From: Clostridium_AD sp050717545
GTDB lineage: Bacteria > Bacillota > Clostridia > Clostridiales > Clostridiaceae
Direction of reading: 5' to 3'
Assembly: GCF_050717545.1 (NCBI RefSeq)
Contig: NZ_JBOITN010000032.1
Span: forward strand, 1-64,000
Length of the DNA stretch: 64,000 nucleotides
Shown: positions 23,492 to 30,805 of the stretch, in pieces
Layout of the letters: every line of letters starts with the position of its first letter
How positions within the stretch are numbered: position 1 is the stretch's first letter
Translations under genes and position numbers: made by a program
Notes under the pieces: generated by a model
What the model was told of the DNA's origin: nothing
The model's database searches: none
The model's input: the letters and a program-made list of their open reading frames with translations, nothing else

Positions 23492-24277
23492 TTATTGTGG
23501 CTGCATTACACCTGAAAAAACAAGCCATGCCAATATTGATTTTGCAACTAAACTAAGAATTATATAACCTCTTTCCCCATAGATATAGTTTTTCCATTTT
23601 CCTATCTTTAAATATTGTAGAATCATATTAATAGGGAATAGGTTAAAGAATAAGAAATATGAGGCAAATACTGCATAAACAAACCATGGAACTTTATCTA
23701 AGTTTGAATTACCAAATGCATACATAGTTATTATAATCCAAGGCCCAAAACCAGCGATAGATCCAAATATAAAAGCATACCAATCTGTCTTTTTTGTATA
23801 TTGGTTTATTCTTTCCATTAATAAGCCAAATAAATTCATTGAAGCATTTAAAGCAAATATTGCTATTAAAAGACCAATATCATATACTCCGAATAACAAG
23901 GCAATCAAAGTTATCATTAAAGACGAACTAATGGAATATTCATACCATCTAAATGGATTCATTCCTTTTTCTATATTACGATTATAAATATCATTTATCT
24001 TAGGCATTACAATTAAAAAATGAAATAGTGCTGATAGTAATAAAAAAAGTGAAACTCCTACAGCAAATGGCACATTAAACATTTTTTGATTGTCAGTTAC
24101 GAGTCTCATGGTAACAGTGTCAAATTTTAAAAAGTTCGAATATACTGGAAGCTTAAAAGCAATAACTTTATCAATTGTTAAAGCAAAAAATAACATTAAT
24201 GCTCCTTGGATAAAATGTAAAAATCCCATAATTAAATTAAATTTGCGAAGTGATTTGAATTTAATATTCTTTTCCAT
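23492..24277 (-). CDS. Heliorhodopsin (retinal-binding membrane protein)
   Basis: This gene encodes 261 residues and seven predicted helices. Diagnostic features are RWYEYSISSSLM (110-121) in helix 3 with the counterion position Glu113, two histidines in the positions of the heliorhodopsin cavity (His21, His86), and SLVAKSILAWLVFSG (242-256) in helix 7 with Lys246 as the expected retinal Schiff-base lysine. The pattern matches heliorhodopsins and not type-1 pumps, whose DxxxT/DxxxK triad is absent. Function is unknown for the family; a light sensor is assumed. The ATG follows AAAAGGAG. The gene is preceded by repeat C and a VOC/HPPD-like gene on the same strand. No retinal-synthesis gene is in the window. 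A decayed copy lies at 15684. Confidence 0.88.
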   Translation of the reverse strand: MEKNIKFKSLRKFNLIMGFLHFIQGALMLFFALTIDKVIAFKLPVYSNFLKFDTVTMRLVTDNQKMFNVPFAVGVSLFLLLSALFHFLIVMPKINDIYNRNIEKGMNPFRWYEYSISSSLMITLIALLFGVYDIGLLIAIFALNASMNLFGLLMERINQYTKKTDWYAFIFGSIAGFGPWIIITMYAFGNSNLDKVPWFVYAVFASYFLFFNLFPINMILQYLKIGKWKNYIYGERGYIILSLVAKSILAWLVFSGVMQPQ

Positions 24278-24473
24278 TTTAAAACTCCTTTTAATATTTA
24301 TTATTAACTATATTCTATTCTATATAGTCACAAAATTCAACTAGTTTGTATTTATTATTAATTAATTATTATTATTAACCCCAATAGTATTAAATCATCT
24401 ATAGAAAGCCACCCTCTAAATACCTAACTTCAATTAGAGTCCCCCTTTAATTAATTATAAATTTATATAAACC

Positions 24474-24522
24474 CAAAGATATGGAGCCAGCGGATAAATA
24501 TATCTGCTGGCTCCATATCTTT
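24474..24522. repeat. Repeat C, copy 3
   Basis: AAAGATATGGAGCCAGCGGA and TATCTGCTGGCTCCATATCT form the palindrome, preceded by AATTAGAGTCCCCCTTTAAT. The AT differences on the two arms are complementary (GATATGG/CCATATC), so pairing has been maintained. It lies between the 3' end of the VOC gene and the heliorhodopsin start. Bases 24550-24570 (TAGCAAATTCGCTTATAATC) are a further scrap of repeat A. Confidence 0.75.
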
Positions 24523-24609
24523 CTAAGCTTATTCAACTACACTAGTAAATAGCAAATTCGCTTATAATCATTCTGTCTGGCAAGCTATTGTTAATTAAAA
24601 CTAAAATAA

Positions 24610-25755
24610 TTACTGCTTTAAAGTTGCACCAGTTAAATCCGCTACATTTTCTTTTGTAAAGAATCCATCAAACCCATTGTATCTGTAGATGTATTCATTT
24701 ATTAAGAATGTATTTTTAGATGGGTAACTAAAAGTTTGTTTTAAACCTTGCTCAGGAGAACCTACTAATTTTATTAAAAAGTCCATTCCATTTTTCTTTA
24801 GCATTTCAAAAGTATATTCAATATGTTCTGTATTGAAAGCAAGATGATGAACTCTTGAACCATAATAATGTACAAATTTTTCAGTAGGGCCTGATTCTTC
24901 ACCAGATACATAAGGCTTAATTCCAGAGGTGAATACCATAGCAAAATGACCATCTATAACTCTCGCCACTGATGTAATAGAATTCATGGATTTCACAAAT
25001 ATTGCAAAATCAAAATTGTAATTAGTTAACTCCATAAGTTCGAGTATTGCAGCATCTCTATCCTTTGCCAATACTCTTGTAGCTGCATGGTCAAGAGCCT
25101 TAATGTTATTAACATAGTTGTCTGTAGGTTTTTTAAAATCTACATTTAATGAAGTAAATCCTTTATCAGAGTAATTTTCTACTGTATTTTTCCATTCTAT
25201 TAATCCATATGAAAACCCTGTGAAACTAGAAGGTATAGTTTGAATATAGTAATAGTTATCAGTTTCAATTATGTTATCAGTTAAAAAATTAACTCCTCTA
25301 GATTTTTGTATTTCATAATATTTCTTAACATTACTACATTTAAATACAAATGCTTCTAGCCTTGTGTTTGGTAAATGCTTAGTACTAGGATGAATATTAA
25401 AATCCAGATAAGTATTTTTACCTTTTTTTCTAACTTTTATTAAAACATCTGCGGAGCTTGTGGAGGTATTCTTTAATACGAATATTTTGTCATACTCATT
25501 TTCCATAGCAGCGTATAAATCATGGCCTGTATATGTTAAAAACTCCTTTAAAACCTCTTCTTGTGTTTGGAGCTCAGTATTTATAAGAACAAACTGGAGA
25601 TCACCTACAATTCCATGAAGCCCTAGCTTTATACGGATTTCTTTAGTTTTTTCAGCTTCAATTTTTAATAATTCATCATCGTTTGTAAATTTTTTGTTTA
25701 TTAGAAGTTTATCTTTATAAGCTAAATGCATATCCCAAAAATTTGGTATAATCAT
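24610..25755 (-). CDS. VOC-superfamily protein resembling 4-hydroxyphenylpyruvate dioxygenase
   Basis: This gene encodes 381 residues and two VOC modules. The C-terminal one has LDHAATRVLA (His223), SRVHHLAFNTEHIEYTFEML (His303/304) and FLINEYIYR (Glu354), a plausible 2-His-1-carboxylate iron site like that of HPPD, and GMDFLIKLVGSPEQGLKQTF just before. The His-to-Glu spacing is about 50 residues rather than about 80, and the HPPD C-terminal helix is not evident. HPPD needs O2 to make homogentisate, which is odd in an anaerobe, so the reaction may differ. GGGAGGGAT is 17 bases before the ATG, which is long. The gene lies upstream of heliorhodopsin on the same strand, separated by repeat C. 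Confidence 0.72.
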   Translation of the reverse strand: MIIPNFWDMHLAYKDKLLINKKFTNDDELLKIEAEKTKEIRIKLGLHGIVGDLQFVLINTELQTQEEVLKEFLTYTGHDLYAAMENEYDKIFVLKNTSTSSADVLIKVRKKGKNTYLDFNIHPSTKHLPNTRLEAFVFKCSNVKKYYEIQKSRGVNFLTDNIIETDNYYYIQTIPSSFTGFSYGLIEWKNTVENYSDKGFTSLNVDFKKPTDNYVNNIKALDHAATRVLAKDRDAAILELMELTNYNFDFAIFVKSMNSITSVARVIDGHFAMVFTSGIKPYVSGEESGPTEKFVHYYGSRVHHLAFNTEHIEYTFEMLKKNGMDFLIKLVGSPEQGLKQTFSYPSKNTFLINEYIYRYNGFDGFFTKENVADLTGATLKQ

Positions 25756-25990
25756 ATTTTTTATATTGATCCCTCCCTAAGTTGGTATATTATTAGTTGC
25801 ATAACCACATATTCAATCAACTGTAAGGTGTTACAAGCATATATATACAGGAATTCCCCTAACCCTTTTGGGAATTTATATTCATCACAGTTAAAACTAA
25901 AAGGATATGGACAGTGGCCAATAACGAAGAGCTATCACATCTCCAGAATACATAATATTTAATATATATGCTGGATAACTAAATGTATAC
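25756..25990. other. Upstream region of the VOC gene
   Basis: There is a short stem-loop AATTCCCC/TTGGGAATT near 25852-25876 but no gene. The stretch carries the ribosome site and presumably the promoter of the VOC gene. Nothing recognisable as a riboswitch was seen. Confidence 0.35.
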
Positions 25991-26236
25991 TCAAATACTA
26001 GATTCTCCAATCTCAATAAATATTTGACCAGATTTATTCACTATCACAAGATTAATTATCCGAACGTTCATATCGCCCATACTAATCACAATAATTCTTT
26101 TTTTGACACCAATCATATTAGCTGCCATTCCTACACAGCCTTCTTTATTTGCTTTAAGCGTATCAAGCAAATCCTGTATCACCTGAGCCTCTGCTTTTGT
26201 AGCAAGTTCTGATTTTTGATTAAGAAAGAATATCAA
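25991..26236 (-). pseudogene. Peptide deformylase-like fragment
   Basis: The fragment reads SELATKAEAQVIQDLLDTLK, then CVGMAANMIGVKKRIIVIS. GMAANMIGV is the deformylase motif I (usually GLAANQIG). The next conserved parts, EGCLS and the HEFDH zinc helix, are missing; the frame ends soon after IEIGESSI, about where ESCLS should be. It is a truncated gene with no metal site and cannot be active. Confidence 0.75.
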
Positions 26237-26454
26237 AAGTGGTAAATATGTTTATGATAACTATGCAAACAAAGTCAGCAATAGTCTATAAGATAGTAAA
26301 GATAAAAACCAAGGAACATATAGAAAAAAGAGCATTATTTGGTTGACAACGCATTATAAATGTATATGTATATGTATATGTATAACATTTTAGTTTAAAA
26401 AGGATTATAGGTTGCCTTTAATAACCTAAATATATTTTACAAGAGGAATAATAA

Positions 26455-27297
26455 ATGAATATTGATTTTTCAATTGAAGATACAGTAAAAAAACGATACA
26501 GTGCACGAAACTATAAAGAAAGAGAGATTGAACCGGATAAAAGAAAAGCTATTGAATCTTTTATTCATTCTTTAGATAATCCATTGGGGAATAAAGTTAA
26601 GTTCCACTATCTTGATGACACGGGCATAAAAAACAAAGAAAAACTTGGAACCTACGGCGTTATTAAAGGAGCAAAGCAATATATCGGAACTACTATTAAA
26701 TTAGAACCAATGGCACTCGAAGCATTGGGATATGAATTGGAAGCGGTAGTTCTTTATCTAGAACATCTTGGTCTTGGAACTTGCTTTCTCGGAGGAACCT
26801 TCAATCGTGAAGGCTTTGCAGATGCTATGGCGATTAAAGAAGGAGAAGTATTTCCAATCATAACACCTTATGGATATGCCGCCGCCAATAAGCATGAAAA
26901 AGAGATAGAAATGAGAACAATGATTAAGGCTGATCAGCGTAAAGACTGGAGTCAATTATTTTATAAAAATGATTTTAAGTCACCTCTTACTAAAGAAGAA
27001 GCCGGTAGTCTTGCCTTTCCACTAGAAATGGTTCGATTAGCACCATCAGCATCGAATAAACAGCCGTGGAGAATACTTCTTAAAGATGGTAACTTCCATT
27101 TTTATGAATACAAAGAACCTGGATATAGCGATAGATTCCCATACGATATCCAAAGAATAGATATGGGGATTGCCGCAGCTCACTTTGATTTTTCGAATAA
27201 AGAAAAAGGTTTTAAAGGTAATTTTAATAAGGAATATGAACCACAGCTAGAGTTACCTGAGCATATGGAGTATGTTTTTTCTTGGATTAGGGAATAA
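26455..27297 (+). CDS. Nitroreductase-family FMN enzyme
   Basis: This gene encodes 280 residues. The N-terminal half begins VKKRYSARNYKER, the classic RxSxRxF/Y phosphate-binding start, and has LGLGTCFLGGTFNR. The C-terminal half has LEMVRLAPSASNKQPWRIL (the APSAxNxQPW flavin motif), YDIQRIDMGIAAAHFD and a Trp near the end. This two-part form is the TM-type putative nitroreductase found in clostridia. It should bind FMN as a dimer and reduce nitro groups, quinones or flavins with NAD(P)H. The ATG follows AAGAGGAAT. A DJ-1 fragment follows three bases later and a strong terminator at 27458. Confidence 0.85.
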   Translation: MNIDFSIEDTVKKRYSARNYKEREIEPDKRKAIESFIHSLDNPLGNKVKFHYLDDTGIKNKEKLGTYGVIKGAKQYIGTTIKLEPMALEALGYELEAVVLYLEHLGLGTCFLGGTFNREGFADAMAIKEGEVFPIITPYGYAAANKHEKEIEMRTMIKADQRKDWSQLFYKNDFKSPLTKEEAGSLAFPLEMVRLAPSASNKQPWRILLKDGNFHFYEYKEPGYSDRFPYDIQRIDMGIAAAHFDFSNKEKGFKGNFNKEYEPQLELPEHMEYVFSWIRE

Positions 27298-27299
27298 AA

Positions 27300-27440
27300 A
27301 ATTCTTATGATGCTATATTATTTGCTGGTGGTCATGGTCCTTTGATGGACTTCGTAAATAACAAAAATATAGAGAACTTAATTTTAGATACCTACACCAA
27401 TGGAAACATTGTCCGAGATAATATTAGAAAATTTAATTAA
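27300..27440 (+). pseudogene. DJ-1/PfpI-family fragment
   Basis: The frame runs NSYDAILFAGGHGPLMDFVN, then NKNIENLILDTYTNGNIV and a stop. YDAILFAGGHGxxxDF is the conserved oxyanion/acid segment of Hsp31/PfpI-like class I amidotransferase folds, just before the nucleophilic Cys elbow. The Cys part and the whole N-terminus are gone. It sits directly after the nitroreductase stop codon, so the two may once have formed an operon. Confidence 0.7.
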
Positions 27441-27457
27441 TAAAAACTAATCCATTT

Positions 27458-27500
27458 ATAGACACTTTATTATTTGATTATAAATAATAAAGTGTCTATA
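27458..27500 (+). terminator. Strong rho-independent terminator
   Basis: ATAGACACTTTATTATTT (27458-27475) pairs with AAATAATAAAGTGTCTAT (27482-27499), followed by ATTTTTTTAAA. It closes the nitroreductase transcript. Confidence 0.85.
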
Positions 27501-27528
27501 TTTTTTTAAACCTTATGATATTTCAGGA

Positions 27529-27642
27529 TCATTTTTCAGTATTTTCTATATCCTTTGCATATCCACTAGCTACTAATTTTCCAAATATTTCAGTTGTACA
27601 TTTAGGATTGTTATCCCTCATTTGGTTCTTAATGCTGAGTCT
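27529..27642 (-). pseudogene. Small C-terminal coding fragment, family unclear
   Basis: The minus-strand frame reads RLSIKNQMRDNNPKCTTEIF, then GKLVASGYAKDIENTEK and stop. The shape (NQxRDNNPxxTxExxxxLxxxGYxxx) resembles the C-termini of small Firmicutes proteins of unknown function. There is no start codon, so it is a relic. The remaining 27643-27762 holds only the ribosome site of the next gene. Confidence 0.35.
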
Positions 27643-27762
27643 TCCGCGGGGATGTTAACAAATTATAATCAAATGTATATAAAATCATGTAACCAATATT
27701 AGTAATGTTGCATACTTTACAGTGACCACTAAATTTTTTAAATATAAGGAGTGTTAAAATAA

Positions 27763-28257
27763 ATGAATTCTACGAGTTGTTATGAATGTTCAAATTGTAA
27801 TAAGCACTGCAACGATAGATTTGACAGATCATTATGTACAATAGAAACCTCATATCCAGGTCTACAGAATATAGTTTTAAATAACCCAATATTTTTAGGT
27901 TCAATAGTCGATGGAACAAAAACAGGCAGATGTATACACCTGGTCGGAAATAGCTTAGTTTTTTCTACACCAGGGCTATATTTAGTAACTTATAGCACGT
28001 CTGCAGTATGGACCACACTTCCCTATGGAACCAACGAGGCTATAATCAAATTAAAACTCAATAAAACACTATTAGATGGTTCTGAAACTAGAGTTCAAGT
28101 GTTGACACCACAGCTCGAGGAAAACCAAACATCAAATTTAGCTAAGACAGTTCTTGTTCCCGTAACTGCTAGAAATTCATCCTTAACTTTAATAAGTACA
28201 AGCTTGCAAATTATGGGCTTTATAAACACAACAGTAACTGTTGTAAAAGTAGGATAA
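27763..28257 (+). CDS. Hypothetical Cys-rich-headed beta protein, possible spore-surface protein
   Basis: This gene encodes 164 residues. The first about 27 residues hold six Cys (CYECSNCNKHCNDR, then LC). The rest, from about 35, is predicted beta strand with short hydrophobic-polar repeats (GLYLVTYSTSAVWTTLPYGT, LTLISTSLQIMGFINTTVTV), reminiscent of the BclA/TNF-like jelly-roll domains of exosporium proteins. There is no signal peptide, consistent with assembly on a spore from the mother cell. The ATG is preceded by AAGGAG. A small SASP gene lies 500 bases downstream on the same strand. The spore link is inferred from shape and neighbour only. Confidence 0.6.
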   Translation: MNSTSCYECSNCNKHCNDRFDRSLCTIETSYPGLQNIVLNNPIFLGSIVDGTKTGRCIHLVGNSLVFSTPGLYLVTYSTSAVWTTLPYGTNEAIIKLKLNKTLLDGSETRVQVLTPQLEENQTSNLAKTVLVPVTARNSSLTLISTSLQIMGFINTTVTVVKVG

Positions 28258-28295
28258 TAGAAAGTTAGTTTAAATAACAGATCCTTTAAAAAGTA

Positions 28296-28345
28296 CAAGC
28301 TTCCAGTTCTTGCTACGACCTAGGTCGTAGTAGAAACTGAAAGTT
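28296..28345 (+). terminator. Stem-loop with perfect 18-bp palindrome
   Basis: CTACGACCTAGGTCGTAG (28313-28330) is perfectly self-complementary, and the outer arms CCAGTT/AACTG extend it. It lies about 55 bases after the stop at 28257. There is no strong T-tract. It may be a terminator or a palindromic element. Confidence 0.5.
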
Positions 28346-28399
28346 TGTTTGCGTTTGGTTCCATCATGTCATTATCGGAACTTTCCTTCTAAAATGTCG

Positions 28400-28505
28400 T
28401 TAAACTGAAAAATGTCCATCCCTGGTTTAGTTAAATCTAATTTTGCATCTTGTGGCGAATAACGAATTAAAATAGTCGTAACTTGTCTTGGATTTTTGGA
28501 ATAAA
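28400..28505 (-). pseudogene. Second copy of the conserved-frame fragment (PQDA...DLTKPGM)
   Basis: The minus strand reads NPRQVTTILIRYSPQDAKLD, then LTKPGMDIFQFNDILEGKFR. It is the same protein segment as at about 21790-21900. The function is not recognised. The rest of 28346-28750 shows no gene; a CTATTCTCCCGAGGAGAGTAG stem near 28626-28646 is followed by CTATTTTT and may be a terminator. Confidence 0.45.
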
Positions 28506-28767
28506 ATTTGCGGTAAATAAAAAATTTTATGTAATATAAATATATAGTTAAAGTTGGAATTTTTTAAACACTTCATTCATACCTTATAAGTATAGTATAC
28601 AAATAAAGTATGCGACAGTTAATAGCTATTCTCCCGAGGAGAGTAGCTATTTTTATGAATTTTTATATTATTATATCCATAAATTACTATGAATATTGTT
28701 TATTATAATGCACATGATAATAATATCCAAATGATATTAATTATTATTTAAAGAGGAGGTGATTTAT

Positions 28768-28956
28768 ATGTCAAGAAGTAGAGTATTAATTCCTGAAGCT
28801 AAAGCTGGATTAAATAAATTTAAGATGGAAGCAGCTAAAGAAGTAGGAGTAAATCTTACAGACGGTTACAACGGAGATTTAACTTCAAGAGAGAATGGTT
28901 CTGTAGGTGGACAAATGGTTAAAAAAATGGTTGAGGCTTACGAAAATAATTTATAA
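28768..28956 (+). CDS. Alpha/beta-type small acid-soluble spore protein (SASP)
   Basis: This gene encodes 62 residues from the ATG at 28768. The GTG nine bases earlier lies inside the AGGAGGTG ribosome site and is not the start. The protein reads MSRSRVLIPEAKAGLNKFKM, EAAKEVGVNLTDGYNGDLTS and RENGSVGGQMVKKMVEAYE. KMEAAKEVGV is the region cut by the GPR protease at germination, and GSVGGQMVKKMVE is the DNA-binding C-terminal motif. These proteins coat spore DNA and protect it from UV and heat. Expression should depend on the forespore sigma factor. It has its own terminator at 28977-29006. Confidence 0.93.
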   Translation: MSRSRVLIPEAKAGLNKFKMEAAKEVGVNLTDGYNGDLTSRENGSVGGQMVKKMVEAYENNL

Positions 28957-28976
28957 TATGTAATAAGAGTGAAAGA

Positions 28977-29006
28977 ATAGAGTCTAGTATAATTGCTAGG
29001 CTCTAT
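28977..29006 (+). terminator. Terminator of the SASP gene
   Basis: ATAGAGTCTAG (28977-28987) pairs with CTAGGCTCTAT (28996-29006) with one wobble, followed by TTTATATTA. Confidence 0.8.
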
Positions 29007-29013
29007 TTTATAT

Positions 29014-29050
29014 TAGCAAATTCACCTCGCTCATAAAATCCATCGGAAAC
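29014..29050. repeat. Repeat A, copy 12 (left half)
   Basis: TAGCAAATTCACCTCGCTCA, then TAAAATCCATCGGAAAC. The right half is replaced by other sequence leading into a glycosyltransferase fragment. Confidence 0.6.
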
Positions 29051-29109
29051 AGCTCCACCATATCCCCAAACTATAGTGATTGTAAAATAATATTTAAGGT
29101 AAGATCAGG

Positions 29110-29553
29110 TTACTTTTCTTTTAATTGAAGTTTTATCCTGGGCAACTTATTTTGAACCATTATCAGTGGCATTTACCGATGTTCCAACTAGTTATTGAAG
29201 CCTTAAAAAGAATAAAACCATGGGAACAACCTAGAATATATATTAAATATCTGACAAGTGTAAATTTGGTTATGCCATATCTGGATTTTATCTATACATT
29301 CTGTTGGATTCCAGGATTAATCTTGGCTTTCTTTGGAATATACTGGGTTGTGGGGCTTATGACAATACTGGTTCTTCCTTTAACTTTTATAAGTTATGCA
29401 ATATTATATAAATATCAAATGTGTGTGTTCAAGACTTTAGATTTGAAAATAAGAAAAAATATATTGGGTCTTATATTTTTCGTATTGTTCTATCAATTGA
29501 TTATATGGACCACTGCGTTTCCAATTCCATTCTGGACGTGCAAAAAGGACTAA
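29110..29553 (+). pseudogene. C-terminal part of a membrane glycosyltransferase
   Basis: The frame gives FYPGQLILNHYQWHLPMFQL, then IEALKRIKPWEQPRIYIKYL, then three hydrophobic helices (FCWIPGLILAFFGIYWVVGL, LVLPLTFISYAILY, GLIFFVLFYQLIIW). This looks like the C-terminal membrane end of a processive family-2 glycosyltransferase (poly-GlcNAc or hyaluronan-synthase-like). The catalytic GT-A domain is absent and no proper start or ribosome site is seen. The 5' break lies close to a repeat A copy (29014-29050). Confidence 0.55.
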
Positions 29554-29628
29554 GGAAGTCTATCCTTAATCCTATTATATTAAAATTACAGTAAAAACAA
29601 GAATATGACAATCGAAATCATTATAAGT

Positions 29629-30606
29629 TTATAACAACTCTTTTCTTAATTCTGCTGCTGATTTTGGAGATAAATAACTAAATGGTATATCTAATACTGT
29701 ACGAGCTCCTGTTTGACCCTCATTATGTAATCTATAAACTGCTCTTGCATAAGCTACTAACACACTAGCAGTAAACTCTGGATTACTATCAAGTTTTAAA
29801 CTAAACTCCATTCTCTGATTTGTACCATCTCCAGTAGCTCCTGTACGAATAACAAATCCACCATGAGGCATACCATTGTGATTTGTCTTCAGCTCTTCCT
29901 CAGTTATGAAATTTACGGTTGTATTATAGTCTTCAAAATAATTCGGCATATACTTAATTTCACTTTTAATTTCATCTAAATCAGCTGCAACTTCTGGTAC
30001 AACATAGCAAACTCTCTCATGTTTTTCTTTAGTTGAAAGCTCTATATTCTTTCCTGCACGCACCATATCAATAGCACTTTCAATAGGTACCGTATATTGA
30101 ACGCCATCTTTAACGCCTTCTACTCTTCTAATAGCATCAGAATGTCCTTGGCTTACCCCTGTTCCCCAGAAAGTATAATCTTTTCCACTTGGAAGTACTA
30201 CCTCCCCTAGAAGACGATTTAATGAAAATAGTCCTGGATCCCAACCAACTGATATAAGTCCAATAGTACCAGCATTCTTCGTTACCTCATCTACCTTGTT
30301 AAAATGTTCTGGTATCTTGGCATGAGTATCGAAACTATTTACTGTATTAAATATTTCTGCAATCTCCGGCGTTTGTTGTGGCAAATCAGTTGCAGACCCT
30401 CCACAAAGAATCATAACATCAATTTTGCCTTTGTAATTAACAATTTCTGAAATATGTACCACCTTTGAGGCAGCCAGTAACTTATCAGGATTTCTCCTTG
30501 TAAAAATAGCCTCTAACTGAAAATCTGGATTTTGTGCTAAAGATAATTCTACACCTTTTCCAAGATTTCCATATCCTACAATACCTACTCTAATTTTATT
30601 ACTCAT
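29629..30606 (-). CDS. ddh: meso-Diaminopimelate dehydrogenase
   Basis: This gene encodes 325 residues. The N-terminal NADP+ site is VGIVGYGNLGKGVEL. It has LCGGSATDLPQQTPE and NSFDTHAKIPEHFNKVDE, and the family-specific SVGWDPGLFSLNRLLGE and SQGHSDAIRRVEGVKDGVQY of DapDH substrate binding. It makes meso-diaminopimelate from tetrahydrodipicolinate, ammonia and NADPH in one step, feeding lysine and peptidoglycan synthesis. Several clostridia use this short route. The ATG lies about 20 bases after AAGGAGGGA on the minus strand. The gene stands alone, and repeat B lies upstream at 30705. Confidence 0.93.
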   Translation of the reverse strand: MSNKIRVGIVGYGNLGKGVELSLAQNPDFQLEAIFTRRNPDKLLAASKVVHISEIVNYKGKIDVMILCGGSATDLPQQTPEIAEIFNTVNSFDTHAKIPEHFNKVDEVTKNAGTIGLISVGWDPGLFSLNRLLGEVVLPSGKDYTFWGTGVSQGHSDAIRRVEGVKDGVQYTVPIESAIDMVRAGKNIELSTKEKHERVCYVVPEVAADLDEIKSEIKYMPNYFEDYNTTVNFITEEELKTNHNGMPHGGFVIRTGATGDGTNQRMEFSLKLDSNPEFTASVLVAYARAVYRLHNEGQTGARTVLDIPFSYLSPKSAAELRKELL

Positions 30607-30704
30607 TCATTTCCCTGACTCTAAAGCCAAGTCCCTCCTTTTTTATAAATCAAAATTTTAAGTTTATTATAAGGTTATCATAATACCTCACATTTTTCCA
30701 TACT

Positions 30705-30785
30705 ATATTAGCAAAAATAACTTATCCACTGCGTTACCAATTTCTCAAACGGGGTAATACCAGCCAACTAATAAATGTAAAAATT
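30705..30785. repeat. Repeat B copy
   Basis: TAGCAAAAATAACTTATCCA, CTGCGTTACCAATTTCT, CGGGGTAATACCAGCCAACT, AATAAATGTAA. It fills most of the gap between the ddh and PfpI-family genes. Confidence 0.65.
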
Positions 30786-30805
30786 GTTTTTTTATTTCAT
30801 CTTAT

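Noticed and set aside
25756..25990. Riboswitch or T-box upstream of the VOC gene
   Set aside because: Only a short stem-loop is visible; no T-box sequence or known aptamer core could be recognised.
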